Below are positions 8,721 through 20,971 of a DNA stretch of 60,229 bases, one piece after another. Under the pieces are notes generated by a model. That model saw only the letters and a program-made list of their open reading frames with translations. It had not been told where the DNA came from and made no database searches. Both the position numbers and the translations under genes were made by a program. This DNA comes from Pseudomonadota bacterium (lineage in GTDB: Bacteria; Pseudomonadota; Gammaproteobacteria; Burkholderiales; Thiobacillaceae): the NCBI GenBank assembly GCA_021811235.1, contig JAJZPG010000017.1:1-60229 (forward strand), given 5' to 3'. Positions within the stretch are counted from its first letter, which is position 1. Every line of letters starts with the position of its first letter.

Positions 8721-11183
8721 ATGAACGAAACGACAAGCGATACCAGGCTGCGCGCCCTGATCGTGGAAGACTCCGAGGACGACGCGCTGCTGCTGGTGGA
8801 GCACCTGCAGCGCGCCCACTTCCAGATCGAATGGCAACGCTTGGACACCGAGCAGGCGCTGCGCGAGGCGCTCACCCAGGAATGGGACATCGTATTTTCC
8901 GATTACTCGATGCCCTACTTCAGCGGCGCCCGGGCGCTGGAAATCGTCAAGCGCCACGACCCGGACATCCCCTTCATCTTCGTCTCCGGCACCATCGGCG
9001 AGGAGACGGCGGTGACCGGCATGCGCGCGGGCGCCCAGGACTACGTGATGAAGGGCAACATGGCCCGTCTGGTGCCGGCGGTCTACCGCGAGCTTGCCGA
9101 CGCCAAGGTGCGCCGCGAACGGCGCAACGCCGAACAAGCCGTGCGCCGCCTGTCGCAGGTGGTGGAACAGGCGGCCGACAGCGTCTTCATCACCGACCCG
9201 CAGGGCAGGATCCTGTACGTCAACCCGGCCTTCGAGCGGCTCACCGGCTTCAGCGCGGCCGAGGCCATCGGCACGACCCCCGCACTGATCAAATCGGGGC
9301 GCCATGACGACGCTTTCTTCCGGCAGATGTGGGACACCATCCTGAAAGGCGAAATCTTCCAGGAAACCCTGGTCAACCGCCGCAAGGACGGCGCGCTGTT
9401 CTACGAGGAGAAAACCATCGCGCCGCTGTTCGACGGCGCCATGCAGATTGCCAGCTTCGTCTCGACCGGGCGCGACATCACCGACAGGATCCGTTCCGAG
9501 GAGACCCGCGCGCAGCTGCTGGAAATCCTGGAGGCGACGACGGACTTCGTGGCGATCATCGACGGCGACGGACGCCTGCGCTATCTCAACCGCGCGGGCC
9601 GGACCATGCTCGGCTTGCCGGAGGCGGCCGACGTCAGCACCCGCTACATTGCCGACTGCCATCCCGAATGGGCCACCCAGCGCCTGCTGATGGAAGCCTT
9701 CCCGATCGCGCGCCGCGACGGCGTCTGGCAGGGGGAAACCGCTGCGCGGCGGGCCGACGGACTGGAAATCCCGGTCTCCCAGGTCGTGCTGGCGCATGGC
9801 GGCACGAACGAGATGCCGGAGTTCTTCTCGACCATTGCGCGCGACATCACCGAGCGCAAGCATTTCGAGCAGGAGCTGCGCCGCCAGGCGACGCACGATG
9901 CGCTGACCGGGCTGCCCAACCGCATCCTGCTGGAAGATCAGCTGGCGACGCTGCTGGCGCGCGCCGAACGCGGCCCCGGCCTAGCCTCGGTGCTGTTTCT
10001 CGACGTCGACAATTTCAAGCGCATCAACGACGGCCTCGGGCATGCCGCGGGCGATGCCCTGCTGCGCCACGTGGCGCAGCGGCTCCGGGACTGCGTGCGC
10101 CCGAACGATGTCGTGGCGCGTTACGGCGGCGACGAATTCACCATCGCGATCGGCGACCTTTCCCATCCCGACAACATCCTGACCATCCTGCACAAGGTGC
10201 GGGCAGCATTCGAAACGCCCATCTTCATCGCCGGACGGGATGTGTACGCCACGTTCAGCATGGGGATTTCGGTCTATCCGCACGACGGCGACGATACGGA
10301 AACGCTGCTGAAGAACGCGGATACGGCGATGTATCGGGCCAAGGCGAACGGCCGCAACCAGTACCAGTTCTATGCACCGGAAATGAATGCGCGGGGACAG
10401 GAGCTGCTGTCGCTCGAGACCGACCTCCGGCGCGCACTCGATCGCGGGGAGTTCCTGCTCTACTACCAGCCGCAGCTGGATCAGCGCCGGGGCCGCATCG
10501 CCGGCTTCGAAGCGCTATTGCGCTGGAAACACCCGCAACAGGGACTGGTCTCGCCGGGCGATTTCATCCCCCTGCTGGAGGACACCGGCTTGATCGTCCC
10601 GGTGGGCGAATGGGTGCTGCGCGACGCATGCATGCAATACCGGAAATGGCGCGAAGCCGGCTTCGATCCGGTGAGGATCTCGGTCAACGTCTCGGCCCGG
10701 CAATTCCGGGAACGCACGCTGCTGGAACAAATCGAGCAGGCGCTGCGCGACGAAGGGATTCCCCCGCATCACCTCGAGCTCGAAATCACCGAGAGCACCG
10801 TCATGCACGATGTCGAGGCGACCGGCGAGATCCTGGCCGAGCTCGATGCCCTGGGTGTACGCCTCGCCATCGACGATTTCGGCACGGGTTATTCGTCGCT
10901 GGCCTATCTGAAGCGCTTTCCGCTCGACGTCCTGAAGATCGACCGCGCCTTCATCCAGGATTCCCCGCACGACAACAACGTCTCGGCGATCGCCGAAGCC
11001 AGCATCTCGCTCGGGCACAAACTGGGGCTGGAGGTGGTGGCGGAAGGCGTCGAGACGGCGGCGCAGATGGAATTCCTGTGCGCGCACGAGTGCGACCTGA
11101 TCCAGGGGTTCTACTTCAGCAAACCGCGCCCGACCAGCGAACTCGCGCAATTCTTTTCCGGCCAGCCCGCGGGCAAGGGTTGA
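8721..11183 (+). CDS. REC-PAS-PAS-GGDEF-EAL c-di-GMP turnover protein
   Basis: The 820-residue protein runs REC (about 10-130, Asp61 in VFSDYSMPYFSG), PAS1 with PAC (about 150-265), PAS2 (about 275-395), GGDEF (about 400-560) and EAL (about 575-815). GGDEF is intact at 469-473, with RPND as an I-site just before it. EAL is intact at 597-599, and the metal and catalytic motifs ESTVMHD, IDDFGTGYSSL and EGVET are present, so both cyclase and phosphodiesterase activities are possible. The start ATG at 8721 lies 34 bases after the regulator gene, which suggests the kinase phosphorylates this receiver directly or through the small regulator. Confidence 0.92.
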   Translation: MNETTSDTRLRALIVEDSEDDALLLVEHLQRAHFQIEWQRLDTEQALREALTQEWDIVFSDYSMPYFSGARALEIVKRHDPDIPFIFVSGTIGEETAVTGMRAGAQDYVMKGNMARLVPAVYRELADAKVRRERRNAEQAVRRLSQVVEQAADSVFITDPQGRILYVNPAFERLTGFSAAEAIGTTPALIKSGRHDDAFFRQMWDTILKGEIFQETLVNRRKDGALFYEEKTIAPLFDGAMQIASFVSTGRDITDRIRSEETRAQLLEILEATTDFVAIIDGDGRLRYLNRAGRTMLGLPEAADVSTRYIADCHPEWATQRLLMEAFPIARRDGVWQGETAARRADGLEIPVSQVVLAHGGTNEMPEFFSTIARDITERKHFEQELRRQATHDALTGLPNRILLEDQLATLLARAERGPGLASVLFLDVDNFKRINDGLGHAAGDALLRHVAQRLRDCVRPNDVVARYGGDEFTIAIGDLSHPDNILTILHKVRAAFETPIFIAGRDVYATFSMGISVYPHDGDDTETLLKNADTAMYRAKANGRNQYQFYAPEMNARGQELLSLETDLRRALDRGEFLLYYQPQLDQRRGRIAGFEALLRWKHPQQGLVSPGDFIPLLEDTGLIVPVGEWVLRDACMQYRKWREAGFDPVRISVNVSARQFRERTLLEQIEQALRDEGIPPHHLELEITESTVMHDVEATGEILAELDALGVRLAIDDFGTGYSSLAYLKRFPLDVLKIDRAFIQDSPHDNNVSAIAEASISLGHKLGLEVVAEGVETAAQMEFLCAHECDLIQGFYFSKPRPTSELAQFFSGQPAGKG

Positions 11184-11198
11184 GGCGCCGCCGCCCTT

Positions 11199-11852
11199 TC
11201 AGGGGAGCATGAGCCGGAACACGGCGCCGCCGTCGTTGGACAGGCGCAGTTCGCCGGACCGTCCACGGTTGTCGTGGCTCTGCGCGATCAGGCGGGAAAA
11301 CTGCAGCCCGAGTCCGGTTCCTGTGGCGCGATACGGCACACCGGTCGCCACGCTGGTCAGGATGTGCTCGGGGTAGCCGGACGAATCGTCGCGCACGGCC
11401 AGACTCAGGCATCCGTCCACCATGTCCGCTTCGATCCGGATGGTCGAACGGGCGTACGTCAACGCGTTGTGGATGGCATTGATCAGGGCCATCCCGACCA
11501 GGTCGCGGTCGAAGAACCAGAGGGCGGGCACCGCGTCGGACACCGCCGTCTCGACGCGAATGCGGCCCCGCGCGAGCGCCATGGTCTGCTCGGCGAGCTC
11601 ATGCACCAGATCGTGCGGCGAGCCGGCGTCGATCATGGGATGGATCGGCCCGTTGGCGGCCTTGTAGATCAGCAACGCCTGGTTCAGCCGGTCGATCACG
11701 CCCTGGCACAGCAGGCGCGCTTCGTCGACCGGCGCATCGTGCCTGGCCTCGCCCTGCTGCGGAATGCGCTCGATGCTCATCGACAACAGCGCCAGGCTGT
11801 TCTTCAGTTCGTGAATCAGCGCCGCGTAGAAATCGCTGCCGTCGAAGCTCAT
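11199..11852 (-). CDS. Minimal sensorless histidine kinase
   Basis: The 217-residue protein is only a DHp helix pair plus an ATPase domain. HELKNSLALLSMSIERI gives the phospho-acceptor at His14. The N-box lies in ALINAIHNALTYA, and GTGLGLQFSRLI is the G2 box. There is no sensor, PAS or membrane segment before the H-box, so input must come from a partner. The ATG overlaps the stop of the upstream REC-TPR gene (ATGA), so the two are translationally coupled. It converges with the plus-strand GGDEF-EAL gene; the stops are 15 bases apart. Confidence 0.8.
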   Translation of the reverse strand: MSFDGSDFYAALIHELKNSLALLSMSIERIPQQGEARHDAPVDEARLLCQGVIDRLNQALLIYKAANGPIHPMIDAGSPHDLVHELAEQTMALARGRIRVETAVSDAVPALWFFDRDLVGMALINAIHNALTYARSTIRIEADMVDGCLSLAVRDDSSGYPEHILTSVATGVPYRATGTGLGLQFSRLIAQSHDNRGRSGELRLSNDGGAVFRLMLP

Positions 11853-13513
11853 GCGGTGGACTTTCTGTGAATGCCGAAGCGGGTCTCCAACTCCTTCATC
11901 TGCAGGCGCAGGCCGGCGATGCGCGCGTGGCCAGGCGCCTGCCGTTCGGCCTCCGCCAGATAGCTTCGGGCAGTCCCGATCATGGCTTCGTCCATCCCGA
12001 TCTGGTCGATGTACTTGAGGATGACCCACACCGCGTTCATCATGATGCGCGGGTTGTAGGGCGCCTCGCGGCAGGCGGTCAGCAGCTTGTCGACGGCGCC
12101 GTGGAAGTCGCCGCGCTGCGCCAGCACCACGCCCTCGTTGTTGAGCTTGCGCACGTCGCCGGTGGCGGCGGCGAGCACGCCGGTGCCGGCGTCGGTGCGT
12201 CCCGCCTCGCTGTAGATACGCTTCGCCTTGGTGAGCAGCGCATCGCTGTCGTGGGCATTGCGCGCCACTTCGCCGACGATGGCGTCTGCCTCGTCGTTGC
12301 GGCCGTGGGCCATGCAGGTGCCCGCCAGATCGAGCATCAGCTGGGCGTCGCCGCGGATGCCGGCGGCGCGCAGGCCGGCTGCCTCGTCGAGCGCCCTGGC
12401 CGCTTCCTGCAGGTTGCCGGAGTGGGTGTGCGCCATGCCCTGGGTGACGGCCATCACCAGCTGGCCCTCGGGGCTGGACTGCAGGGTGCTCCTGTTCTTC
12501 TTCAGCGTGTCGGCAACGGCCTTGAGGTCGCCCTGCTCGATCTGCACCCGGCACAGGTTGCCGTAGTCGGCGGGGGTGACGAAGATCGAGTGGCGGCCTT
12601 TTTCCACCGCCTGGGTGAATGCGGTGCGCGCGGTGTCGAGGTCGCCGTTGGCGTGGGCGACTTCGCCCAGCTTCTGCTGCCGCCGCACCGTCTTGGCGGA
12701 GATCGCCACGCCCTGCTCCAGCGCGGCCTGGGCGCCCGCCGGATTCTTCTGCGCGAGGCAGACGTCCGACAGCAGGTCGTAGGCGGAGACCATCTCCGGC
12801 GCGTGCTCGAGCACGTCGCGCAGTTCCTCCTCGGCCGCCTGGTCCTTGTTCTGCATGTGCATCGCGCGGGCGAGGCCGAGCCGGGCCCAGGGAATGGCGC
12901 GCATGCTGATCACCTGCTGGTACAGAGCCTCGGCTTCGTCGAAGCGCCCGGCCGCGACCAGCAGCTCGCCCTTGAAGCGCATGGCGTCGACCGCGTATTT
13001 CGGCTTGCCGCGCATCAGCGCGTCGCAGCCGGCGATGGCCTCCTCCAGTTCCTGCGCCTCGAAATGGCGGTAGACAGGGGCAAATGCCCGCTTGCGCAGC
13101 AGGATGCCTTCCAGGCGGTTGCGCAGCACCTCGGCGCTGAACGGCTTGATCATGTAGTCGTCCGGCGCCAGTTCGGCAGTGGCCACCACCTTCTCGTAGA
13201 AGGATTCGGCGGTCACCATCATGAACACCGTCTCCAGCGAGATCAGGTGGCTGTGGCGCAGTTCCTCGAGCAGCTGCTGGCCGTCGCGCCCTTCGCCGAG
13301 GTTGAAGTCGCACAGGATGAAATCGCAGGGCCGGTTCCTGATCTGGAAAATGGCCTCGGCGGCGTTCGCCACCATCTGGATCTTGGTGATGCCGAAATTG
13401 GCGAGCGTGAGCCGCAGCGCACTGCGCATCCCGGGCGAATCGTCGACCACCAGCGCCCGCAAGGCGGCGTAGTCGATGGAGGTTTCGCCGGCGGCGGCCG
13501 GATTCAGGCTCAT
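11849..13513 (-). CDS. Response regulator with TPR repeats
   Basis: The 554-residue protein has an N-terminal receiver domain (about 15-140) with LVVDDSPGMR, phospho-acceptor Asp69 in FILCDFNLGEGRDG, and a KPF switch Lys. The rest (about 150-545) is a helical run of tetratricopeptide repeats, for example GRFDEAEALYQQVISM and GDLDTARTAFTQAVEKG. TPR arrays bind proteins, so the output is likely protein interaction, not DNA binding. It is coupled to the minimal kinase downstream. This REC-TPR plan is known in Proteobacteria but poorly characterised. Confidence 0.85.
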   Translation of the reverse strand: MSLNPAAAGETSIDYAALRALVVDDSPGMRSALRLTLANFGITKIQMVANAAEAIFQIRNRPCDFILCDFNLGEGRDGQQLLEELRHSHLISLETVFMMVTAESFYEKVVATAELAPDDYMIKPFSAEVLRNRLEGILLRKRAFAPVYRHFEAQELEEAIAGCDALMRGKPKYAVDAMRFKGELLVAAGRFDEAEALYQQVISMRAIPWARLGLARAMHMQNKDQAAEEELRDVLEHAPEMVSAYDLLSDVCLAQKNPAGAQAALEQGVAISAKTVRRQQKLGEVAHANGDLDTARTAFTQAVEKGRHSIFVTPADYGNLCRVQIEQGDLKAVADTLKKNRSTLQSSPEGQLVMAVTQGMAHTHSGNLQEAARALDEAAGLRAAGIRGDAQLMLDLAGTCMAHGRNDEADAIVGEVARNAHDSDALLTKAKRIYSEAGRTDAGTGVLAAATGDVRKLNNEGVVLAQRGDFHGAVDKLLTACREAPYNPRIMMNAVWVILKYIDQIGMDEAMIGTARSYLAEAERQAPGHARIAGLRLQMKELETRFGIHRKSTA

Positions 13514-13638
13514 GCTCGAAAATTCCAGTTTGAAACGTCATGCCCCCAGGGGGCAGGGATCGGTGCGAAATGCTTGGTGAGGGATGTATCGGCAATCCGC
13601 AGCGGAACTGAACGCCTGGACAGGCCGGGAAGCGCGCT

Positions 13639-14448
13639 TCAGCGGCCGGCAGCGCCCAGGTCCAGCGCGTCCGCATAGGGCTCGCCGGGATACTGGAAGG
13701 CCACCGGGCCATCGGGCCGGGCGTGCACGAATTGCCGGACGAAGGGATCGTCGGAGTCGCCCATCTCGGCGGCGTTGCCTTCGGCCACCACCACGCCGTC
13801 GTGGAGGAAATAGACGTAGTCGGCGACTTTCAGCGATTCAGAGACGTCGTAGGTCACCACGATCGAAGTCAGTCCGAGCGCATCGTTGAGGCGCCGGATC
13901 AGGTTGGCGATGGTGTTGAGCGAGATCGGGTCGAGGCCGGCAAAGGGCTCGTCGTACATGATCAACGCAGGGTCGAGCGCGATCGCCCGCGCCAGCGCCA
14001 CGCGCCGTTCCATGCCGCCCGACAGCTCGCCGGTCATCAGGTCGCGCGCGCCGCGCAGGCCGACGGCGTGCAGCTTCATCAACACCAGGTCGTGGATGAC
14101 GTCCTCCGGCAGATCGGTGTGCTCACGCATCGGATAGGCGATGTTGTCGAACACCGAGAGGTCGCTGAACAGGCCGCTGACCTGGAACATCATGCCCATC
14201 TTGCGCCGCATCGCATAGAGGGCATCGTTGTCGAGCTCGTGCACCACCTGGCCGTCGAACGTGACGCCGCCCTGCGCCGGCCGCAACTGGCCGCCGACGT
14301 GGCGTAAAAGCGTGGTCTTGCCGCAGCCGCTGACGCCGAGGATGGCGACGAGCTTGCCGCGCGGGATGGCAAGGTTGACGCCGCGCAGCACGGCGCGGTC
14401 GCCGTAGGCGAAGTGCAGGTCGCGGATCTCGACCAGGGAATCGGTCAT
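13639..14448 (-). CDS. mlaF: MlaF-type phospholipid ABC transporter ATPase
   Basis: The 269-residue ATPase has Walker A GVSGCGKT (38-45), Q-loop Gln89, signature LSGGM (142-146) and Walker B ALIMYDE (161-167). The C-terminal tail (DDPFVRQFVHARPDGPVAF) is typical of MlaF, which drives lipid traffic between outer and inner membranes with MlaE, MlaD and MlaC. Those partners are absent here; the gene instead follows sucB by one base. The usual H-loop His is replaced by Tyr200 (VVTYDVSES), which is unusual. An Mkl/MlaF-like family member with another role is possible. Confidence 0.75.
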   Translation of the reverse strand: MTDSLVEIRDLHFAYGDRAVLRGVNLAIPRGKLVAILGVSGCGKTTLLRHVGGQLRPAQGGVTFDGQVVHELDNDALYAMRRKMGMMFQVSGLFSDLSVFDNIAYPMREHTDLPEDVIHDLVLMKLHAVGLRGARDLMTGELSGGMERRVALARAIALDPALIMYDEPFAGLDPISLNTIANLIRRLNDALGLTSIVVTYDVSESLKVADYVYFLHDGVVVAEGNAAEMGDSDDPFVRQFVHARPDGPVAFQYPGEPYADALDLGAAGR

Positions 14449-14449
14449 T

Positions 14450-15524
14450 TCAGTCCCCCACCAGCAGGGCTTCGGGCGCTTCCAGCGCGGCTTTCACCGC
14501 GACCAGGAACTGCACCGCGTCGCGGCCGTCGATCAGGCGGTGGTCGTAGGTCAGCGCCAGATACATCATCGGGCGGATGACCACCTGGCCGTTCTCGGCG
14601 ACCGGGCGTTCCTGGATGGTGTGCATGCCGAGGATGGCCGACTGCGGCGGATTGAGGATGGGGGTGGACAGCAGCGAGCCGAACACGCCGCCGTTGGTGA
14701 TGGAGAAGCTGCCGCCTGCCAGTTCCTCGAGGGTGAGCCTGGCTTCGCGCGCGCGGCGGGCGAAGTCGGCGATGGCCGCTTCGATCCCGGCGGACGTCAG
14801 GGTCTGCGCGCGCCGCAGGATGGGCACAACCAGGCCGCGCGGGCTGGAAATGGCGATGCCGATGTCGGCATCGCCGTGCCACACGATGTCGCTGCCGTCG
14901 ATGGCGGCGTTGACGATGGGGAAGGCTTCGAGTGCCTGACACACCGCGCGCACGAAGAAGGACATGTAGCCGAGCTTGACGCCGTGCTTGGCCTCGAACT
15001 CCGCCTTGAAGCGCTGGCGCAGCTCGTTCACCGGCTGCATGTTCACCTCGTTGAAGGTGGTGAGCATGGCCGCGGTGTGCTGTGCCGCGACCAGCCGCTC
15101 GGCGACGCGCTGGCGCAGGCGCGACATCGGCTCGCGCCGGTTTTCGCCCGGCGGGACGACAGGCACGTCGGAGACAGGCAGCGCGACGGCGGGCCGGGGC
15201 GCCGGCGCGGCCGCCGATGGGGTAGCCGGGGCCGCCGGCTGTGCCACGGCAGCCCGTTCCGCAGGCCTTGAGGCAGGCGCGTCCGGCACTGCGCCCTCGC
15301 CCGTTTCGATCACCGCCACCACCTCGTCGGCCCTGACCACCGCGCCTTCCGGCTGGCGGAGTTCGACCAGGGTGCCGGACGCGGGCGCCGGGATTTCCAG
15401 GATCACCTTGTCGGTTTCCAGGTCGACCAGGGTCTCGTCGCGTGCGACCGTCTCGCCCACCTGTTTGCGCCACGGCAGCAGGGTGCCGCTGGCGATCGAA
15501 TCGGAGAGCTGCGGAACGCGGACT

Positions 15525-15535
<11 letters not shown>
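14450..15535 (-). CDS. sucB: 2-oxoglutarate dehydrogenase E2, dihydrolipoyl succinyltransferase
   Basis: The 361-residue protein has one lipoyl domain (about 1-80) with lipoyl-Lys43 in [10 protein letters not shown], an Ala/Pro-rich linker (about 81-132) and the catalytic domain (about 135-361). The catalytic domain carries [15 protein letters not shown] and the active-site [10 protein letters not shown]. It transfers succinyl to CoA in the TCA cycle. It is shorter than the usual roughly 400 residues because I find no peripheral subunit-binding domain between linker and catalytic core. It overlaps the sucA end by 11 bases. No lpd (E3) gene follows; mlaF does. Confidence 0.92.
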
Positions 15536-18221
<2,686 letters not shown>

Positions 18222-18241
18222 GCGTTATCGGGCCACCGTGG

Positions 18242-19533
<1,292 letters not shown>

Positions 19534-19537
<4 letters not shown>

Positions 19538-19872
19538 GTTGCTTCTCGAAAATGTTGCAGGCGTTGAATGAGCGCTGCGAGGTCGGCATCGTCCACCGGC
19601 GACCGTCCCTGCAGCCTGTCCACGATCTCCATGTCCGACAGGGCCAGCAGCCGCTCGAGCGCGGCTGTCTCGTGAGGGTGAAGTGTAGCGCGGTGCGCGG
19701 CCCAAAAGCCACCCAGCCAGAGATCCAGCTCGAGCAATCCGCGCCGGCAGCGCCAGCCGATTCTATCGGTTTGGGCATCACGTTCGCCCCCTCTCCCGCT
19801 CTTGTGCCCTTCAGGGTGTGCGGGAGAGGGGTGCCCCCATTCTGGGATAAAGGGAAAGGGCTTGTCAGACAC
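19534..19872 (-). CDS. sdhE: SdhE flavinylation factor, N-terminus uncertain
   Basis: The conserved part begins at about residue 38 of this frame with [15 protein letters not shown] and runs through [14 protein letters not shown], the fold of SdhE/CptB, which helps attach FAD to SdhA. The family is normally about 80-95 residues. The only in-frame start is GTG at 19872, inside the sdhB end, and the first 37 residues are translated from a hairpin repeat (19788-19831), not family sequence. An ATG at 19778 with a purine-rich site before it sits one frame off; one extra base would yield a normal N-terminus. A frameshift or a displaced start is likely. Confidence 0.7.
19788..19831 (-). repeat. Hairpin repeat within the sdhB-sdhE junction
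   Basis: A perfect 12-bp stem pairs cccctctcccgc (19788-19799) with gcgggagagggg (19820-19831) around a 20-base loop. The loop contains the short palindromic gcccttcagggt, also seen in the tandem repeat at 26184-26219. It looks like a member of the widespread ctctcccgc-type intergenic repeats. It lies inside the apparent 5' end of sdhE. Confidence 0.8.
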
Positions 19873-20566
19873 GGCGCTTCACCAGCAGCGACTTGATGCG
19901 CCCGATCGCCTCGGTCGGGTTCAATCCCTTGGGGCAGGCCTCGACGCAGCTCATGATGCCGCGGCAGCGGTACAGCCGGTACGGGTCCTCCAGGTTGTCG
20001 AGCCGCGCAGCGGTTGCCTCGTCGCGCGAATCGGCGATGAAGCGGTACGCCTGCAGCAAGCCCGCCGGGCCGACGAAGGTGTCCGGATTCCACCAGAACG
20101 AGGGGCACGAGGTGGTGCAGCAGGCGCACAGAATGCATTCGTAGGCGCCGTCGAGCAGCGCGCGGTCTTCCGGACTCTGCAGGCGTTCGACCTCGGGCTC
20201 GGGATCGTCGTTGATGAGCCAGGGCCTGATCGAACGGTATTGCCGGTAGAACGGCTCCATGTCGACGACGAGGTCGCGGATCACCGGCAGCCCTGGCAGC
20301 GGCCGCACCTCGATCGGCTCCTTCAGCTCGCTCAAGGGGGTGATGCACGCCAGCCGGTTCCTGCCGTTGACGTTCACCGCGTCCGAGCCGCACACGCCTT
20401 CGCGGCAGGAACGCCGCAGCGAGAGCGTCTCGTCCTGCGCCTTGATCGCGATGAGCGCGTCGAGCAGCATCTTGCCGGCGGGCTCGATGTCGAGCTCGAC
20501 GTCCTGCAGATAGGGCTTGGCGTCGGTTTCGGGGTTGTAACGGTAGAGGCGGAATTTCACGCGCAT
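19865..20566 (-). CDS. sdhB: Succinate dehydrogenase iron-sulfur subunit
   Basis: The 233-residue protein carries the three Fe-S clusters of complex II. An N-terminal 2Fe-2S region includes SCREGVCGSDAVNVNGRNRL, and two C-terminal clusters use CILCACCTTSCPSFWWN and CRGIMSCVEACPKGLNP. It passes electrons from the SdhA flavin to quinone. The start is ATG at 20566, or GTG two codons later (KFRLYRYNP is the usual start). Upstream, in place of a standard ribosome site, is a run of eight Gs next to one inverted repeat of the GIY-YIG cassette. Confidence 0.96.
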   Translation of the reverse strand: MRVKFRLYRYNPETDAKPYLQDVELDIEPAGKMLLDALIAIKAQDETLSLRRSCREGVCGSDAVNVNGRNRLACITPLSELKEPIEVRPLPGLPVIRDLVVDMEPFYRQYRSIRPWLINDDPEPEVERLQSPEDRALLDGAYECILCACCTTSCPSFWWNPDTFVGPAGLLQAYRFIADSRDEATAARLDNLEDPYRLYRCRGIMSCVEACPKGLNPTEAIGRIKSLLVKRRV

Positions 20567-20567
20567 G

Positions 20568-20575
20568 CCCCCCCC
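20568..20575 (-). promoter_or_regulatory. G8 tract immediately before the sdhB start
   Basis: On the coding strand eight consecutive Gs end one base before the sdhB ATG and sit where the ribosome-binding site should be. Homopolymers of this length can slip. The tract adjoins the left inverted repeat of the cassette at 20577. Confidence 0.55.
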
Positions 20576-20576
20576 G

Positions 20577-20609
20577 CCGTCATTGCGAGGCGCAGCCGAA
20601 GCAATCCAG
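20577..20609 (+). repeat. Left inverted repeat of the GIY-YIG cassette
   Basis: This 33-bp copy begins ccgtcattgcgaggcgcagc and is the exact reverse complement of 20932-20964. The sequence type (cattgcgag ... gaagcaatcc) is a dispersed intergenic repeat that I recall from many bacteria. Confidence 0.9.
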
Positions 20610-20620
20610 AAAGGTGCATG

Positions 20621-20920
20621 CTAACCGAGTATGTCGTCATACAAATCACGCCAGTCAGGATTCATCGATTCGATCAAAGCGAGTTTTCTGGCCCCTGATC
20701 CGCCCTTGATCTGCTTTTCACGCGCAATGGCAGCACGCATTTCATCGGCCAGTTCGTAGTAGACCAGCATGTGCACCGAATATTTCTGCGTGAAACCGTC
20801 AGCCTGATCATGTTTGTGCTGCCAGACCCGCCTGGGCAGATCCGAGGTCACCCCTGAGTAAAGCGTAGCGTTCCGCTTGCTGGCCCGGATGTAAACCGCC
20901 TGTTGTTCAAGTACGCTCAT
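20621..20920 (-). CDS. GIY-YIG nuclease family protein
   Basis: The 99-residue protein is one GIY-YIG domain. VYI (9-11) and LYSGVTSD (20-27) are the two halves of the signature, with Ser in place of Ile in the YIG triplet. RRVWQHK supplies the Arg and His, FTQKY the next conserved stretch, and REKQIKGG holds the catalytic Glu68, with the NPDWRDLY tail typical of the small standalone family. The domain is complete, so it may be an active nuclease. Its biological role is unknown. It lies between perfect inverted repeats inside the sdh operon. Confidence 0.88.
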   Translation of the reverse strand: MSVLEQQAVYIRASKRNATLYSGVTSDLPRRVWQHKHDQADGFTQKYSVHMLVYYELADEMRAAIAREKQIKGGSGARKLALIESMNPDWRDLYDDILG

Positions 20921-20931
20921 CCGCGACCATC

Positions 20932-20964
20932 CTGGATTGCTTCGGCTGCGCCTCGCAATGACGG
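20932..20964 (-). repeat. Right inverted repeat of the GIY-YIG cassette
   Basis: Exact reverse complement of 20577-20609, beginning ctggattgcttcggctgcgc on the plus strand. It ends 7 bases from the sdhA stop codon. Confidence 0.9.
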
Positions 20965-20971
20965 GGTGCCA

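Larger units (their letters stand above)
20577..20964 (-). mobile_element. GIY-YIG cassette with perfect 33-bp inverted ends
   Basis: A 388-bp unit is bounded by inverted repeats at 20577-20609 and 20932-20964 that are identical over 33 bases. It contains only one gene, a 99-codon GIY-YIG nuclease ORF. It sits in the gap between the sdhA stop (20972) and the sdhB start (20566) and reads in the direction of the operon. Each end is itself an imperfect palindrome (attgcttcgg... and ...cctcgcaat), like REP elements. I see no target-site duplication. That it is mobile is inference. Confidence 0.7.

Noticed and set aside
13623-13649. Terminator after mlaF
   Set aside because: ggccgg...gaagcgcgcttc...cggccgg can fold, but the stem is interrupted, overlaps the end of the coding region and is not followed by Ts.
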